This document shows, piece by piece, positions 19,999 through 29,984 of a DNA stretch of 64,000 bases (the stretch's first letter is position 1; every line of letters starts with the position of its first letter). The translations under genes were made by a program, and so were the position numbers. The notes under the pieces were generated by a model that saw nothing but the letters and a program-made list of their open reading frames with translations, ran no database searches and was not told the DNA's origin. Source of the stretch: Paenibacillus sp. Soil787 (GTDB taxonomy: Bacteria > Bacillota > Bacilli > Paenibacillales > NBRC-103111); assembly GCF_001429545.1 (NCBI RefSeq), contig NZ_LMSP01000001.1:415189-479188 (forward strand), given 5' to 3'.

Positions 19999-21576
19999 AT
20001 GGCACGTTCTTGTCGTGTACTTATTGTAGATGATGAAATTTTAGTCAGACAGGGTATCAAGCACTTGTTGTATTGGGAACAAGAGGGGTTTCAGATCGTT
20101 GGAGAAGCTTCCAACGGCAAGGAAGCTCTTGAACAAATAGAGCGGTTGCAGCCGCAAATCGTTATTACGGATATCGTGATGCCTGTTATGGGAGGAGCGG
20201 AGCTTACTCGTGTGATAAAGTCGCAGTTTCCGGAAATTGAAGTGATCATCTTAAGTAGTTTTGGCGAGTTTGATTATGTGAGGTCCACCTTTCAAAGCGG
20301 GGTTGCTGATTATATATTAAAGCCAAAGCTTGAAGCTGAGCAGCTGCTCGACATATTGAAGCGCACCGCGCGTAAGATTCCCTCTTTAAAGCTGGAAGAG
20401 TCAAATGACGATGGCAGCTTGTCCATTAAGGGTGTCATCGATAAGCTTATTTCCGGTTATGAGGTTGATGACGATTTTAAAGATATCACCGCTGCTTTTC
20501 CATATCCAAGTTACATCCTGCTGGGAGCTGATCTCAAGCAATTGCCGAGCAAGAGCAAGGATCAATATACCGCTTCACAATGCATGGCGAAAATTGCTGC
20601 TGAGTTGGATAGCGGCTTCGATCAGGCGGTTTATTATCCCGTTCCCACTGATCCTAACATGGTTGTTATGCTGGTAAACATGGACAAGAGCGAGTGGGAT
20701 CGATTCACATTTATCGTTCGGAAGCTTGCCGCTTGGACTAGGAATCAGCAGCTGGAGATTGGCTGGACAGTCGGTGAGGTATTTAGCGATTTGAGACTGC
20801 TCGGCACGAACTTTAGGGAGGGGTTCCTGAAAATAAACGCCTATCGCTTTTTTTTACCTACCTCCAACAATTTAGTTGTATATGGGGAACTGCCGAAACA
20901 TACTGAAGAGGTTGCGAAATTTAATATGACTCGCTTTACCGAACTAATGAATCGACAACAGTTCGAAGAGGCCTTCCATGAGTTATTGGGGTATGTGCAA
21001 GCCGCGTCAAAGCATTATCAAACGGATGTGTTTGAGTTCAAGTCCTTTTTGGGAAACATCATTTTTAATATAACAATTGTGCTTGGGCGTTTGGAATTGG
21101 ATATGAAGAACTTGGAAGAAGCGAAATATGTTTATTTCAAATCGATAGGCGAAGCGTCGCATGTCAGCGAAGCGATCAGGCTTCTTGAGACATTTATTCA
21201 GGAAACAAACGCTGTTATAAAAACGAAGCGGTCAACGAGTGGAAATCCCAATATGACGATGCTTCTTGATTATATCCACCAGCATTACGCTGAGCCACTC
21301 AGCCTAACGGAAATAGCTAAGCATTTTCATTTTAATCCTTCTTATTTGTCGAGTTATTTCACATCGCATAATAAAGAAGGCTTCAGCGAATATTTGAACA
21401 AGATTAGAGTCGAGAAAGCAGCGGATTTGCTGGAACAGGATTCCGCATCTATATCCGAAATTAGCGAAAAAGTAGGTTATTCGGACCATAGTTATTTTAC
21501 AAAAGTTTTCAAGAAATTAACGGGCATGTCACCGAGCCACTACAAAAAACTTCATCTCAACAAGAAAAGGAACTAG
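19999..21576 (+). CDS. YesN-like response regulator with AraC-type DNA-binding domain
   Basis: The N-terminal receiver domain starts CRVLIVDDEILVRQGIKHLL, with phosphorylation site Asp58 in VITDIVMP and the conserved Lys in YILKPKL. A middle region of ~290 residues follows. The C-terminal AraC helix-turn-helix pair (LTEIAKHFHFNPSYLSSYF and ISEISEKVGYSDHSYFTKVF) ends KLTGMSPSHYKK. The start is ATG 19999, seven bases after GGAGG; a longer in-frame start at 19960 lacks a ribosome site. The histidine kinase gene follows after only three bases. Together they should sense an extracellular sugar and activate the importer operon at 23542. Confidence 0.9.
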   Translation: MARSCRVLIVDDEILVRQGIKHLLYWEQEGFQIVGEASNGKEALEQIERLQPQIVITDIVMPVMGGAELTRVIKSQFPEIEVIILSSFGEFDYVRSTFQSGVADYILKPKLEAEQLLDILKRTARKIPSLKLEESNDDGSLSIKGVIDKLISGYEVDDDFKDITAAFPYPSYILLGADLKQLPSKSKDQYTASQCMAKIAAELDSGFDQAVYYPVPTDPNMVVMLVNMDKSEWDRFTFIVRKLAAWTRNQQLEIGWTVGEVFSDLRLLGTNFREGFLKINAYRFFLPTSNNLVVYGELPKHTEEVAKFNMTRFTELMNRQQFEEAFHELLGYVQAASKHYQTDVFEFKSFLGNIIFNITIVLGRLELDMKNLEEAKYVYFKSIGEASHVSEAIRLLETFIQETNAVIKTKRSTSGNPNMTMLLDYIHQHYAEPLSLTEIAKHFHFNPSYLSSYFTSHNKEGFSEYLNKIRVEKAADLLEQDSASISEISEKVGYSDHSYFTKVFKKLTGMSPSHYKKLHLNKKRN

Positions 21577-21579
21577 GTT

Positions 21580-23355
21580 ATGAGGAGACTTCTGGACAAA
21601 TTTAAATATCACAGTCTTTTTATTAAAATGTTTATCGTCACGGTGGTTAGTATTATTTCCGTGTCACTCCTCACTTCACTTGTCACGATTCAAATGTCGG
21701 AGCGGCTCTTCATGAATACATTCAGTATTACGAACTCAAAAATCATTAGCCAGATTCAAGCGAATTTCGAATCGTTCAATTATTCTATCGTTACGGCATC
21801 GAATAATGTGCTGCAGAACGGCACGATAAAAGAGTTTCTGACGAATACGGATATGGACACACTTTCTGCTGTGCAAAGTCAGTATGAGGCTAGCCAGCAG
21901 ATGAAACGGATTCAGTCTACTGTAGCAGCCTACCCAGTTACAATTACGATCAGTGGAATGAATGGGAAAAGCCACTCGACGGACAGCTATTATTGGCCGA
22001 GCTCATTGGAAAAGCTGAGAAAGAGCATGTTAACCGTCAATACCCTTGTCGCGCCAAAGCGGCTTATCTATCAATTGGATAAAGACAGCATAACCAATTC
22101 GTCTGAAGCTGACCCAGTGATTGTCGCTTCTAGGGCACTTATGGAGAGAACGAGCGGCAATCCATATGGTGTTCTTTATTTTGCCATACGTGAAAGTGAC
22201 TTTAAGCGGTTCTTCACGAACTTCACAAGCGATGGCAACGACGTTATTATATTGGATCGTTCGGGCAATGTCGTATCGAGTAACCGCCAAGAATTAATCG
22301 GAGAAGAGGCGCATGATTTACTTGGCTATGCAAAAGAAATGGAACAAAAAAAAATAAATGTCAAAGATGTAAGTGTAATGGGGAAAAATAGTCTAGTGCT
22401 TTCGGAATACCTTCCTACGTATGATTTTTATCTAGTCAATCTCATTGATAAACAAATGGTGCTTAGCCAGATGGTCGATGTCAAAAGGGTTGCGCTTATC
22501 TGTATGGCTATCGTGTTCGCAGCTCTGCTTATTGTATTTCTTATTTCCAGACGTTTAACAAAGTCATTGACCCTGCTAGCCAGACAAATGTCGGGCATTA
22601 CGGAAAATAATTTCGATAATTATATCACGGTTACTGGCAGCTACGAAATCAAGGAGCTCGGACATGCCTACAATTACATGCTGGATGAGCTTAACGATTA
22701 TATAAAGAAGCTGATTCAGACACAGAAGGACCAGCGTAACGCGGAGCTATCCGCTCTGCAAATGCAGATTAACCCGCATTTTCTATACAATACTTTGGCA
22801 TCCGTGAAAATTTTGGTCCAGCAGGGGAATAAGGAGAAAGCCGCCGCGACCATCAACTCCCTTATCTCCCTTCTACAGAATACGGTCAGCAACATTAGTG
22901 AAACGATAACCGTTGAGGAAGAACTGGTTAATTTGAAAAATTATGTCTTTATTAATCACGTGCGTTACGGTGAGCAGATCAAAGTTGATTATTTTATAGC
23001 CGAAGATTGTATGTCTTATCATGTTCCCAAGCTCATCATCCAGCCTTTTATCGAAAATGCCTTTTTTCATGCTTTTCATGAAAGGAACGAAGGGTACATT
23101 TATGTACTGGTATCTCGCGAGGCCAATGCGCTGGTCTGCGAGGTCATCGACAACGGCATTGGAATGAAAGGCTTTGATCATGGGAATAATTCGCAGAGCT
23201 CCGTTAGCAGCAGCCGTTTTTTCTCCGGTATTGGAATTCGAAATGTACATGACCGTGTATCACTGCTTTATGGAGAGGAATTCGGCGTTACCATTGTGAG
23301 TAACATCGGCGAGGGAACGAGAGTGAAAATAAAGCTTCCACTCCTTCATACCTAA
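21580..23355 (+). CDS. YesM-like sensor histidine kinase
   Basis: This is a membrane sensor with two transmembrane helices (about 15-35 and about 305-325, ALICMAIVFAALLIVFLIS) enclosing an extracellular dCache-like domain. After the second helix come a HAMP segment and the LytS/YesM-type His_kinase domain with phospho-acceptor His400 in QINPHFLYNTL. The HATPase domain has IIQPFIENAFFHAF, VIDNGIGM and GIGIRNVHDR. It is the partner of the preceding response regulator, with which it is translationally close (3 bases). AGGAACTAGG-like sequence precedes the ATG. Confidence 0.9.
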   Translation: MRRLLDKFKYHSLFIKMFIVTVVSIISVSLLTSLVTIQMSERLFMNTFSITNSKIISQIQANFESFNYSIVTASNNVLQNGTIKEFLTNTDMDTLSAVQSQYEASQQMKRIQSTVAAYPVTITISGMNGKSHSTDSYYWPSSLEKLRKSMLTVNTLVAPKRLIYQLDKDSITNSSEADPVIVASRALMERTSGNPYGVLYFAIRESDFKRFFTNFTSDGNDVIILDRSGNVVSSNRQELIGEEAHDLLGYAKEMEQKKINVKDVSVMGKNSLVLSEYLPTYDFYLVNLIDKQMVLSQMVDVKRVALICMAIVFAALLIVFLISRRLTKSLTLLARQMSGITENNFDNYITVTGSYEIKELGHAYNYMLDELNDYIKKLIQTQKDQRNAELSALQMQINPHFLYNTLASVKILVQQGNKEKAAATINSLISLLQNTVSNISETITVEEELVNLKNYVFINHVRYGEQIKVDYFIAEDCMSYHVPKLIIQPFIENAFFHAFHERNEGYIYVLVSREANALVCEVIDNGIGMKGFDHGNNSQSSVSSSRFFSGIGIRNVHDRVSLLYGEEFGVTIVSNIGEGTRVKIKLPLLHT

Positions 23356-23470
23356 AAAAAATACCAATAAACAAATTATTTGCTATTCACATAATAAACC
23401 AATAGAAAGCAAACAATAGAATGACAAATCCACACAAATATATTACTAACGGATCATTTTAACGAATTGT

Positions 23471-23504
23471 TATAATGATTATTGTTAGCCGGCAAACGCT
23501 TTCA
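23471..23504. promoter_or_regulatory. Promoter -10 and cre-like site of the locus 2 importer
   Basis: TATAAT is at 23471-23476 without a good -35, as expected for an activated promoter. Fifteen bases downstream, 23491-23504 reads TGAAAGCGTTTGCC on the minus strand. With its flanking T this matches the cre consensus WTGNAANCGNWNNCA at all but the last position. Activation by the YesN-like regulator plus repression by CcpA is the simplest reading. Confidence 0.55.
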
Positions 23505-23541
23505 ATACTAATTTACAGTAATTTAAAGGGGCTGAATTTTT

Positions 23542-24855
23542 GTGAAAAAAGTACTCGCCATTCTATTGGCCAGCTTAGTACTATTGACGGCATGCGCGAG
23601 CAAAGGGAATAATGTGCCGAATACGGGTGGAAAAACCGCTGAAGCTACGCCAGCAGCTGCGAAGGAAATTACAGTATGGGCGTGGGATAAAGTATTTAAT
23701 ATTGGTGCTATGGAGCGTGCAAAAGCGGCTTACGATGCGAAAAATCCCAATTCCGGTTTGAAGATCAACATTGTGGAAAACGCGCAAGCCGATATCATTC
23801 AGAAATTGAACGCAGGTTTGAATGCAGGTACGACAAAAAGCTTGCCGACAATTGTATTAATCGAAGATTATCGTGCACAAAGCTTCCTGCAAGCTTATCC
23901 TGATTCGTTCTTTGAATTAACAAATGTGATTAAACCGACTGATTTCGCCGATTACAAAATTGGACCTACAAGTGTAAATGGCAAACAATATGGCGTTCCA
24001 TTTGATTCCGGCGTTGCTGGATTGTTTGTAAGAAAAGATTACTTAGAGCAAGCGGGTTACAAGGTTGAGGATCTGCAGGATATCGACTGGAAGAAATTGA
24101 TTGAGATCGGTAAAGCGGTGAAAGCCAAAACAGGCAAACAACTGCTAACGCAAGATCCGAACGATCTTGGGCTTATTCGCATGATGATTCAGTCCGCAGG
24201 CTCTTGGTATTTAAAAGAAGACGGAAAGACGCCTAACTTGGCAGGTAATGCGGCCTTGAAGGAAGCGGCTGAAACCTATAAAGAAATAATGAAAGCGGAC
24301 ATTGTGAAGGCCACATCGGATTGGAGCCAATTCGTTGGCGCATTCAACAGTGGCGATGTAGCTACGATTCCAACCGGTAACTGGATTACGGCTTCGGTTA
24401 AAAAAGAAGCGTCGCAGTCCGGCAAATGGGCTGTCGTTCCGTTCCCCAAACTGACAAACAACCCAAAATCCGTCCATGCATCGAACCTTGGCGGCAGCTC
24501 GTGGTACGTCATGAACGTCGATGGAAAAGAAGCTGCGGCAGATTTCTTGAAACAAACATTTGGGTCTGACGTTGACTTGTATCAGAAGCTTGTTACAGAG
24601 ATTGGTGCAATCGGTACGTTGAAAGCTGCGGCATCCGGACCGGCATATACGCAAGCTGACGAATTCTTCGGTGGTCAAAAAGTAATTGCCGATTTCGCCA
24701 AATGGACAGAGCAAATTCCAAAAGTGAACTATGGTTTGCATACGTATGCGATTGAAGATATCCTTGTCGTCCAAATGCAAAATTATTTAAAAGGTGCGGA
24801 TATCGACAAAGTGTTAAGCGACGCTCAAGCTCAAGCAGAAACACAAGTTAAATAA
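23542..24855 (+). CDS. Extracellular sugar-binding lipoprotein (CUT1, GanS/MalE-like)
   Basis: This is the binding protein of the locus 2 importer. The signal MKKVLAILLASLVLLTACAS has a lipobox with Cys at about 18. The body (437 residues) shows the usual MalE-fold landmarks KEITVWAWDKVFNIGAMERA, GLNAGTTKSLPTIVLIEDY, GKQYGVPFDSGVAGLFVRKD and KWAVVPFPKLT. The start is GTG 23542 behind AAAGGGG. It is followed by two permeases and a beta-galactosidase, an arrangement like the ganSPQ-ganA galactan system, so a galactose- or arabinose-containing oligosaccharide is the likely ligand. Confidence 0.9.
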   Translation: MKKVLAILLASLVLLTACASKGNNVPNTGGKTAEATPAAAKEITVWAWDKVFNIGAMERAKAAYDAKNPNSGLKINIVENAQADIIQKLNAGLNAGTTKSLPTIVLIEDYRAQSFLQAYPDSFFELTNVIKPTDFADYKIGPTSVNGKQYGVPFDSGVAGLFVRKDYLEQAGYKVEDLQDIDWKKLIEIGKAVKAKTGKQLLTQDPNDLGLIRMMIQSAGSWYLKEDGKTPNLAGNAALKEAAETYKEIMKADIVKATSDWSQFVGAFNSGDVATIPTGNWITASVKKEASQSGKWAVVPFPKLTNNPKSVHASNLGGSSWYVMNVDGKEAAADFLKQTFGSDVDLYQKLVTEIGAIGTLKAAASGPAYTQADEFFGGQKVIADFAKWTEQIPKVNYGLHTYAIEDILVVQMQNYLKGADIDKVLSDAQAQAETQVK

Positions 24856-24984
24856 TGTAGATTATACGGCCATTCATAAAACCTGGGGCTTCGCCTTCTC
24901 CTGATTCCTATGTTAACGTTCCGGTTGCAGGAGTTGGAGGAAGTTCCATGGTTTTATTTCCGTAAAGAAAGGGGTTAGGCTAAC

Positions 24985-25881
24985 GTGAAAGCAGCGAGGC
25001 CTGGCGTAAATATTCGCACAAGAGCTAACTTGACTGGTTGGATGTTTATTATCCTGGCGGTCATCATGATTGCAACGTTCTATTTCTATCCCATGATTCA
25101 AGCTCTTCTATTATCATTTAAATCGGGTAAGGGAATGAATTTATCCTTCGTCGGCTTCAATAACTACGCTCGTCTGTTTAGCGATAAAACGTTTATAACC
25201 GCGGTTAAGAACACGTTTATTTATTTGATTATCCAGGTTCCACTGATGATTGTTCTTGCTATGTTTATCTCTGTGCTATTGAATGACAGTAAGTTGAAAT
25301 TGAAAGGCTTTTTCCGTACGGCGATTTTCTTGCCGGCTGTTACCTCGCTTGTAGCGTATTCCGTTATTTTTAAATATTTGTTTGCAACGGAGGGCTTGGT
25401 TAATAAACTTCTGATCAAGATTCATCTTATTGCAGGCCCGATTCAATGGATCACGGATCCGTTCTGGGCGAAAGTGACGGTTATTCTTGCAATCACATGG
25501 CGCTGGACAGGCTATAATATGATCTTCTACTTGTCCGCGCTTCAAAATATCGATCAATCGATTTACGAGGCTGCCAAAATTGATGGAGCTTCATCAACGA
25601 GACAGTTTTTTGGAATAACAATGCCACTGCTCAAGCCCATCATTTTATTTACTTCCATTACATCGACAATTGGTACGCTGCAGTTGTTTGATGAAGTTGT
25701 TAACATTACGAAGGGCGGACCGGGGAACGCGTCGATGTCCATTTCCCAGTACATTTACAACTTATCCTTTAAATATTCAGCGGATTTCGGATATGCGGCA
25801 ACCGTGTCGTATTCCATCGTGATTATGATCATTATATTGGCATTTATTCAGTTTAAAGCAGCGGGTGATAATAATGGATAA
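24985..25881 (+). CDS. CUT1 sugar ABC transporter permease (GanP/MalF-like)
   Basis: 298 residues with about six transmembrane helices, first LTGWMFIILAVIMIATFYFYP, and the ATPase-docking EAA loop EAAKIDGASSTRQFFGITMP. The start is GTG 24985, preceded by AAAGGGG at 24967-24973. It overlaps the next permease gene by eight bases. It pairs with that permease to form the membrane channel of the locus 2 importer. Confidence 0.9.
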   Translation: MKAARPGVNIRTRANLTGWMFIILAVIMIATFYFYPMIQALLLSFKSGKGMNLSFVGFNNYARLFSDKTFITAVKNTFIYLIIQVPLMIVLAMFISVLLNDSKLKLKGFFRTAIFLPAVTSLVAYSVIFKYLFATEGLVNKLLIKIHLIAGPIQWITDPFWAKVTVILAITWRWTGYNMIFYLSALQNIDQSIYEAAKIDGASSTRQFFGITMPLLKPIILFTSITSTIGTLQLFDEVVNITKGGPGNASMSISQYIYNLSFKYSADFGYAATVSYSIVIMIIILAFIQFKAAGDNNG

Positions 25882-26698
25882 ATGGAAACGTGTCTTTATT
25901 TATATATTTCTGAGTGTCGCTGCGTTTATTTCCATATTTCCGTTTCTATGGATGATAATCAGCGCTACCAATAAGTCGGCCGATGTGACGAAGGGAAGAT
26001 TACTTCCCGGAAGCCACCTAGTGGAAAATATAACAAACTTGTTTAGTTCCGTAGATTTTCTGCCAGCCTTGCTGAGCTCCGCAAAAATTTCGATTACAAC
26101 GACTGTGCTGGCCATGTTAATCGGCTCCTTAGCTGGGTACGGCTTTGAAATTTATAGAAGTAAGGCGAAGGACGTCGTATTTAACATTCTATTGCTGTCG
26201 ATGATGATTCCGTTCGCGGCTATCATGGTACCGTTGTTTCAAATGTTCGGCGGTATCTCGCGCGTTATTCCATTTATCGGGCTGGATACCGTGTCCGGCG
26301 TTGTTCTGCCGACATTCACCACGGCCTTTCTTATTTTCTTCTTCCGTCAAAATACGAAGATGTTTCCGAGGGAACTCTTGGAGGCCGGCCGAATTGACGG
26401 GCTGAACGAATTAAGTCTATTCTTCCGTATTTTCATGCCAACGATGAAGACGACATACGCCGCAGCGGGCATCATTACGTTCATGTCAAGCTGGAACAAC
26501 TATTTATGGCCGCTCATCGTTCTGCAATCGCCGGAGAAGAAAACAATACCTATGCTGATATCGAATTTGGGATCAAGCTATTCACCAGATTATGGGATTA
26601 TTATGATGGCTATCGTGATTTCGACGATTCCGACTGCGCTCGTCTTCTTCCTCATGCAGAAGCATTTTGTAGCAGGTATGACAGGCTCGGTGAAATAG
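25874..26698 (+). CDS. CUT1 sugar ABC transporter permease (GanQ/MalG-like)
   Basis: Second channel subunit, 274 residues from ATG 25874, which overlaps the stop of the preceding gene (ATGGATAA). It has six hydrophobic helices, the EAA loop EAGRIDGLNELSLFFRIFMP and the typical end MQKHFVAGMTGSVK. A GTG three codons upstream is an alternative start with no better ribosome site. No ATPase gene is present, so a shared MsmK/MsmX-type ATPase is expected. Confidence 0.9.
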   Translation: MDKWKRVFIYIFLSVAAFISIFPFLWMIISATNKSADVTKGRLLPGSHLVENITNLFSSVDFLPALLSSAKISITTTVLAMLIGSLAGYGFEIYRSKAKDVVFNILLLSMMIPFAAIMVPLFQMFGGISRVIPFIGLDTVSGVVLPTFTTAFLIFFFRQNTKMFPRELLEAGRIDGLNELSLFFRIFMPTMKTTYAAAGIITFMSSWNNYLWPLIVLQSPEKKTIPMLISNLGSSYSPDYGIIMMAIVISTIPTALVFFLMQKHFVAGMTGSVK

Positions 26699-26709
26699 AA
26701 AAAACAAGT

Positions 26710-26745
26710 CAGGTGATTACGCATACAGCGCATATCACCTGGCTT
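26710..26745 (+). terminator. Attenuator-like hairpin between permease and lacZ
   Basis: CAGGTGAT (26710-26717) pairs with ATCACCTG (26734-26741), followed by GCTTTT. It lies between the last permease gene and the beta-galactosidase ribosome site and may reduce, but not abolish, read-through. Confidence 0.65.
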
Positions 26746-26772
26746 TTAAATAACTTTACGGGGGAAAATGTA

Positions 26773-29700
26773 ATGAAATTGACGAAGCCAAACCTAAGCT
26801 GGCTTACAGATGTAGGAGTATTTGCTGTGAACCGTCTGCCGGCGCATTCCGATCACCGTTATTATAAAACGTTAGAGGAAGCAGAAGCAACAGCGCCGAT
26901 GTCGCTGCGGCATGGCCTGAACGGCAGTTGGAAATTCAACTACTCCGTGAAGCCTGCTGACCGTCCCGAGTTGTTCCACCAGCTCGATTACGAGTGCGAC
27001 AGTTGGCGTCAAATTGAAGTGCCAGGCCACATTCAATTGCAGGGTTACGGAAAGCCGCAGTATGTAAATACGATGTATCCATGGGATGGACATCACGATA
27101 TTCGTCCGCCAGCTATTCCGGAAAATGATAATCCGGTCGGCAGTTATGTGAAGTACTTCACACTGCCTGATCATATGAAGGGCAGGCCCGTCTACATATC
27201 GTTTCAGGGTGTGGAGTCAGCCTTTTACTTGTGGTTGAACGGTGAATTTGTCGGCTATAGCGAAGACAGCTTCACACCGGCGGAATTCGACCTGACGCCG
27301 TTCCTGCAGGAAGGTGAGAATAAGCTTGCTGTAGAGGTGTATCAAAGAAGCACAGGCAGCTGGCTGGAAGATCAAGATTTCTGGCGATTCTCAGGTATTT
27401 TCCGCGATGTTTATTTATATACCCTACCGAGCATTCACGTTCGCGATCTTTTTGTCCATACTGATCTGGATGCTGCATATGCGAATGGCAGCCTTCGTGC
27501 GGATTTGAAGCTGTCGAGCATGCAGTCAGCTAGCTTCTTGCTCGAATTGAAGGACGCGGCAGGGCATACTGTTGCGACGGCTCGCTCCGAAGTGTCCACC
27601 ATCGAAGCTATATCGTTGTCTATCGATGCTGGACAAGTTACTCCTTGGAGTGCAGAGAAGCCGTATTTGTACGATCTATACGTCAGCGTATATGATCAAG
27701 AGGGCACGCTTGTTGAGGTTATTTCGCAGAAGGTCGGCTTCCGCAAATTTGAAATGATCAATAAAATTATGCACCTTAACGGCAAACGAATCGTCTTCAA
27801 GGGCGTGAACCGTCATGAATTCAACAGCCGCAGAGGGCGGGCCATTACGAAGGAAGATATGTTGTGGGATATTGCTACGCTAAAACGCAACAACTTAAAT
27901 GCCGTCCGGACGTCACACTATCCGAATCAGTCGTTATGGTACGAATTGTGTGACATCTATGGAATCTATGTCATTGATGAGATGAATTTGGAAACACATG
28001 GTTCATGGCAGAAGATGGGCGCAGTAGAGCCGTCTTGGAATATTCCAGCGAATAAGCCGGAATGGCAAGATATCGTGATGGACCGGGCGATTTCGATGGT
28101 CGAGCGCGATAAGAACCATCCTTCTATTCTGATCTGGTCGGTCGGTAACGAAGCCTATGCGGGTGAAGTCCTGCTGAACGTGTCCAACTATTTCCGGAAG
28201 ATGGATCCTAGCCGGCTTGTTCACTATGAAGGGGTTTTTCATAACCGCAAGTATAACGATACGAGCGATATGGAGAGCCGCATGTATGCGAAGCCGGCAG
28301 ACATTGAGGTCTATTTGAACGATAACCCGCAGAAGCCTTATATAAGCTGTGAGTATATGCACGCGATGGGTAATTCGGTAGGCGGCATGCATAAATATAC
28401 AGAGCTTGAACAGAAATATGCCATGTATCAAGGTGGCTTTATCTGGGATTATATCGATCAGGTGATCGTCAAGAAAGATCGTTACGGCAAAGAGTTTCTC
28501 GCATTCGGCGGCGATTTTGGCGACCGCGCCACGGACTATAATTTCTGCACGAACGGTATCGTTTACGCGGACCGCAAGGTGTCGCCAAAGATGCAGGAAG
28601 TGAAGTTCTTGTACCAGAACATCAAGCTTGCGCCAGATCGCCAAGGTGTGAAGGTGACGAACGAGAACCTGTTCGAAGGTACGGATGCCTATGATCTAGT
28701 CGTTGTTCTTCATCTTGAAGGCAAGGAGATATTCCGAGGCAAGAGGCATATCGACATTCCGGCGCAAAGCGAGGCTCATGTGCCGCTTGAGCTGCCGTCT
28801 GTTGATGAGCCAGGTGAGTATGTCGTACATGCGTCGCTCAATTTAAAGGAGAGCACTCTATGGGCAGAAGCCGGCTATGAGGTTTCGTTCGGACAATACG
28901 TATTTCTGGTTGATGATCTGGCTTCGTCTGCACAACCTGAAGGATCATTCAGAGTCGTGGATGGCGATGTAAACATAGGGGTTCATGGACGAGATTTTAG
29001 TATCATGTTCTCGAAGCAGGCGGGAAGCCTGATTTCACTGAACTATGCCGGCCGAGAGATGATCGCCATTCCGCCAGCGCCGTTATTCTGGCGTGCGACA
29101 ACGGATAACGATAAAGGATTCTCGCTTGGCTTTGACTCAGGTGCTTGGTACGCGGCCAGCTTAACGCGCAAATGTATCGGCGTCGAATTGACGGAGCAAG
29201 CGGGAAGCGTAACAGTAACGTTTCAATACAAGCTTAGCATCAGCGCGGACGTTCTAGTGACGGTTGCATACACGGTGTATGCCGACGGCAGTTTGAACGT
29301 CAAATCTCGTTACGATGGAGCAACTGGTCTTCCGAACCTGCCGATATTCGCGTTGTCGTTCAAGGTTCCAGCTGATTATTTCCATTTGGATTGGTACGCG
29401 ATGGGACCGGAGGAGAACTATATCGATCGTGCCTTCGGAGCTAGGCTTGGGGTGTTCAAGAATGACGCTGCTGATAATGTGTCTGGATATGTCGTACCGC
29501 AAGAGTCGGGGAACCGTACAGGCGTCCGCCGTGTGAACATTACGAACAACGATGGCCACGGGATTCGCATAACCGCACCGGCTGCTCAGCCGGTGGAATG
29601 TAACATTTCACCGTTTACGGCATTTGAGTTGGAAAATGCCTACCATCATTACGAGCTGCCGAACGTTCATTACACGGTCGTCACGGTAGCGGGCAGACAG

Positions 29701-29805
29701 ATGGGCGTAGGCGGTGACGACAGCTGGGGAGCGCCGGTACATGATGAGTATCTGATCAAAGCCGATCAAGACCTAGCGTTCGAATTCAATATTCACCGGC
29801 TATGA
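26773..29805 (+). CDS. lacZ: Beta-galactosidase, glycoside hydrolase family 2
   Basis: 1010-residue LacZ-type enzyme hydrolysing terminal beta-galactosides in the cytoplasm (no signal peptide). The domains follow the LacZ order: N-terminal sugar-binding jelly roll (WRQIEVPGHIQLQGYGKPQY, DFWRFSGIFRDVYLY), Ig-like domain, TIM barrel with FKGVNRHEFNSRRGRAI, acid/base Glu460 (SVGNEA) and nucleophile Glu527 (SCEYMHAMGNS), then the large C-terminal beta-galactosidase domain (FWRATTDNDKG, YAMGPEENYIDRAFG). The true start is ATG 26773 behind GGGGGA; the frame is open for another 89 codons upstream, but that part overlaps the permease gene and is not LacZ-like. As part of the importer operon it should cut imported galacto-oligosaccharides. 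Confidence 0.95.
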   Translation: MKLTKPNLSWLTDVGVFAVNRLPAHSDHRYYKTLEEAEATAPMSLRHGLNGSWKFNYSVKPADRPELFHQLDYECDSWRQIEVPGHIQLQGYGKPQYVNTMYPWDGHHDIRPPAIPENDNPVGSYVKYFTLPDHMKGRPVYISFQGVESAFYLWLNGEFVGYSEDSFTPAEFDLTPFLQEGENKLAVEVYQRSTGSWLEDQDFWRFSGIFRDVYLYTLPSIHVRDLFVHTDLDAAYANGSLRADLKLSSMQSASFLLELKDAAGHTVATARSEVSTIEAISLSIDAGQVTPWSAEKPYLYDLYVSVYDQEGTLVEVISQKVGFRKFEMINKIMHLNGKRIVFKGVNRHEFNSRRGRAITKEDMLWDIATLKRNNLNAVRTSHYPNQSLWYELCDIYGIYVIDEMNLETHGSWQKMGAVEPSWNIPANKPEWQDIVMDRAISMVERDKNHPSILIWSVGNEAYAGEVLLNVSNYFRKMDPSRLVHYEGVFHNRKYNDTSDMESRMYAKPADIEVYLNDNPQKPYISCEYMHAMGNSVGGMHKYTELEQKYAMYQGGFIWDYIDQVIVKKDRYGKEFLAFGGDFGDRATDYNFCTNGIVYADRKVSPKMQEVKFLYQNIKLAPDRQGVKVTNENLFEGTDAYDLVVVLHLEGKEIFRGKRHIDIPAQSEAHVPLELPSVDEPGEYVVHASLNLKESTLWAEAGYEVSFGQYVFLVDDLASSAQPEGSFRVVDGDVNIGVHGRDFSIMFSKQAGSLISLNYAGREMIAIPPAPLFWRATTDNDKGFSLGFDSGAWYAASLTRKCIGVELTEQAGSVTVTFQYKLSISADVLVTVAYTVYADGSLNVKSRYDGATGLPNLPIFALSFKVPADYFHLDWYAMGPEENYIDRAFGARLGVFKNDAADNVSGYVVPQESGNRTGVRRVNITNNDGHGIRITAPAAQPVECNISPFTAFELENAYHHYELPNVHYTVVTVAGRQMGVGGDDSWGAPVHDEYLIKADQDLAFEFNIHRL

Positions 29806-29843
29806 TGGCTCTAATCGATGTGCTTTGAACGGTGAAAACAAAG

Positions 29844-29888
29844 AAAAGTGGTTGAGTGGGGACAGATGATCCCTCTCAACCACTTTTT
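29844..29888 (+). terminator. Terminator after lacZ
   Basis: AAAAGTGGTTGAG (29844-29856) pairs with CTCAACCACTTTT (29875-29887) and ends in TTTTT, a strong rho-independent terminator closing the locus 2 operon. Confidence 0.9.
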
Positions 29889-29918
29889 CAATTCCGTAGC
29901 TTTGTTGTTCTCAAATAG

Positions 29919-29948
29919 GGATAATTAACTCTTTTCCAAGACATTCTA
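29919..29948 (+). promoter_or_regulatory. Sigma-G (forespore) promoter match
   Basis: GGATA (29919-29923), an 18-base spacer, then CATTCTA (29942-29948). This fits the sigma-G consensus GnATR-N18-CATnnTA at every fixed position. It lies immediately upstream of the GerA-type gene, exactly where forespore expression is expected. The predicted transcription start near 29956 also favours GTG 29985 over GTG 29961 as the translation start. Confidence 0.7.
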
Positions 29949-29984
29949 TAAATAGCAAAAGTGTCAATGGAAGGATTTTATACA

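Noticed and set aside
26506-26772. 89-residue N-terminal extension of the beta-galactosidase
   Set aside because: It lies inside the permease gene in another frame; GGGGGA plus ATG 26773 and LacZ-like length decide the start.
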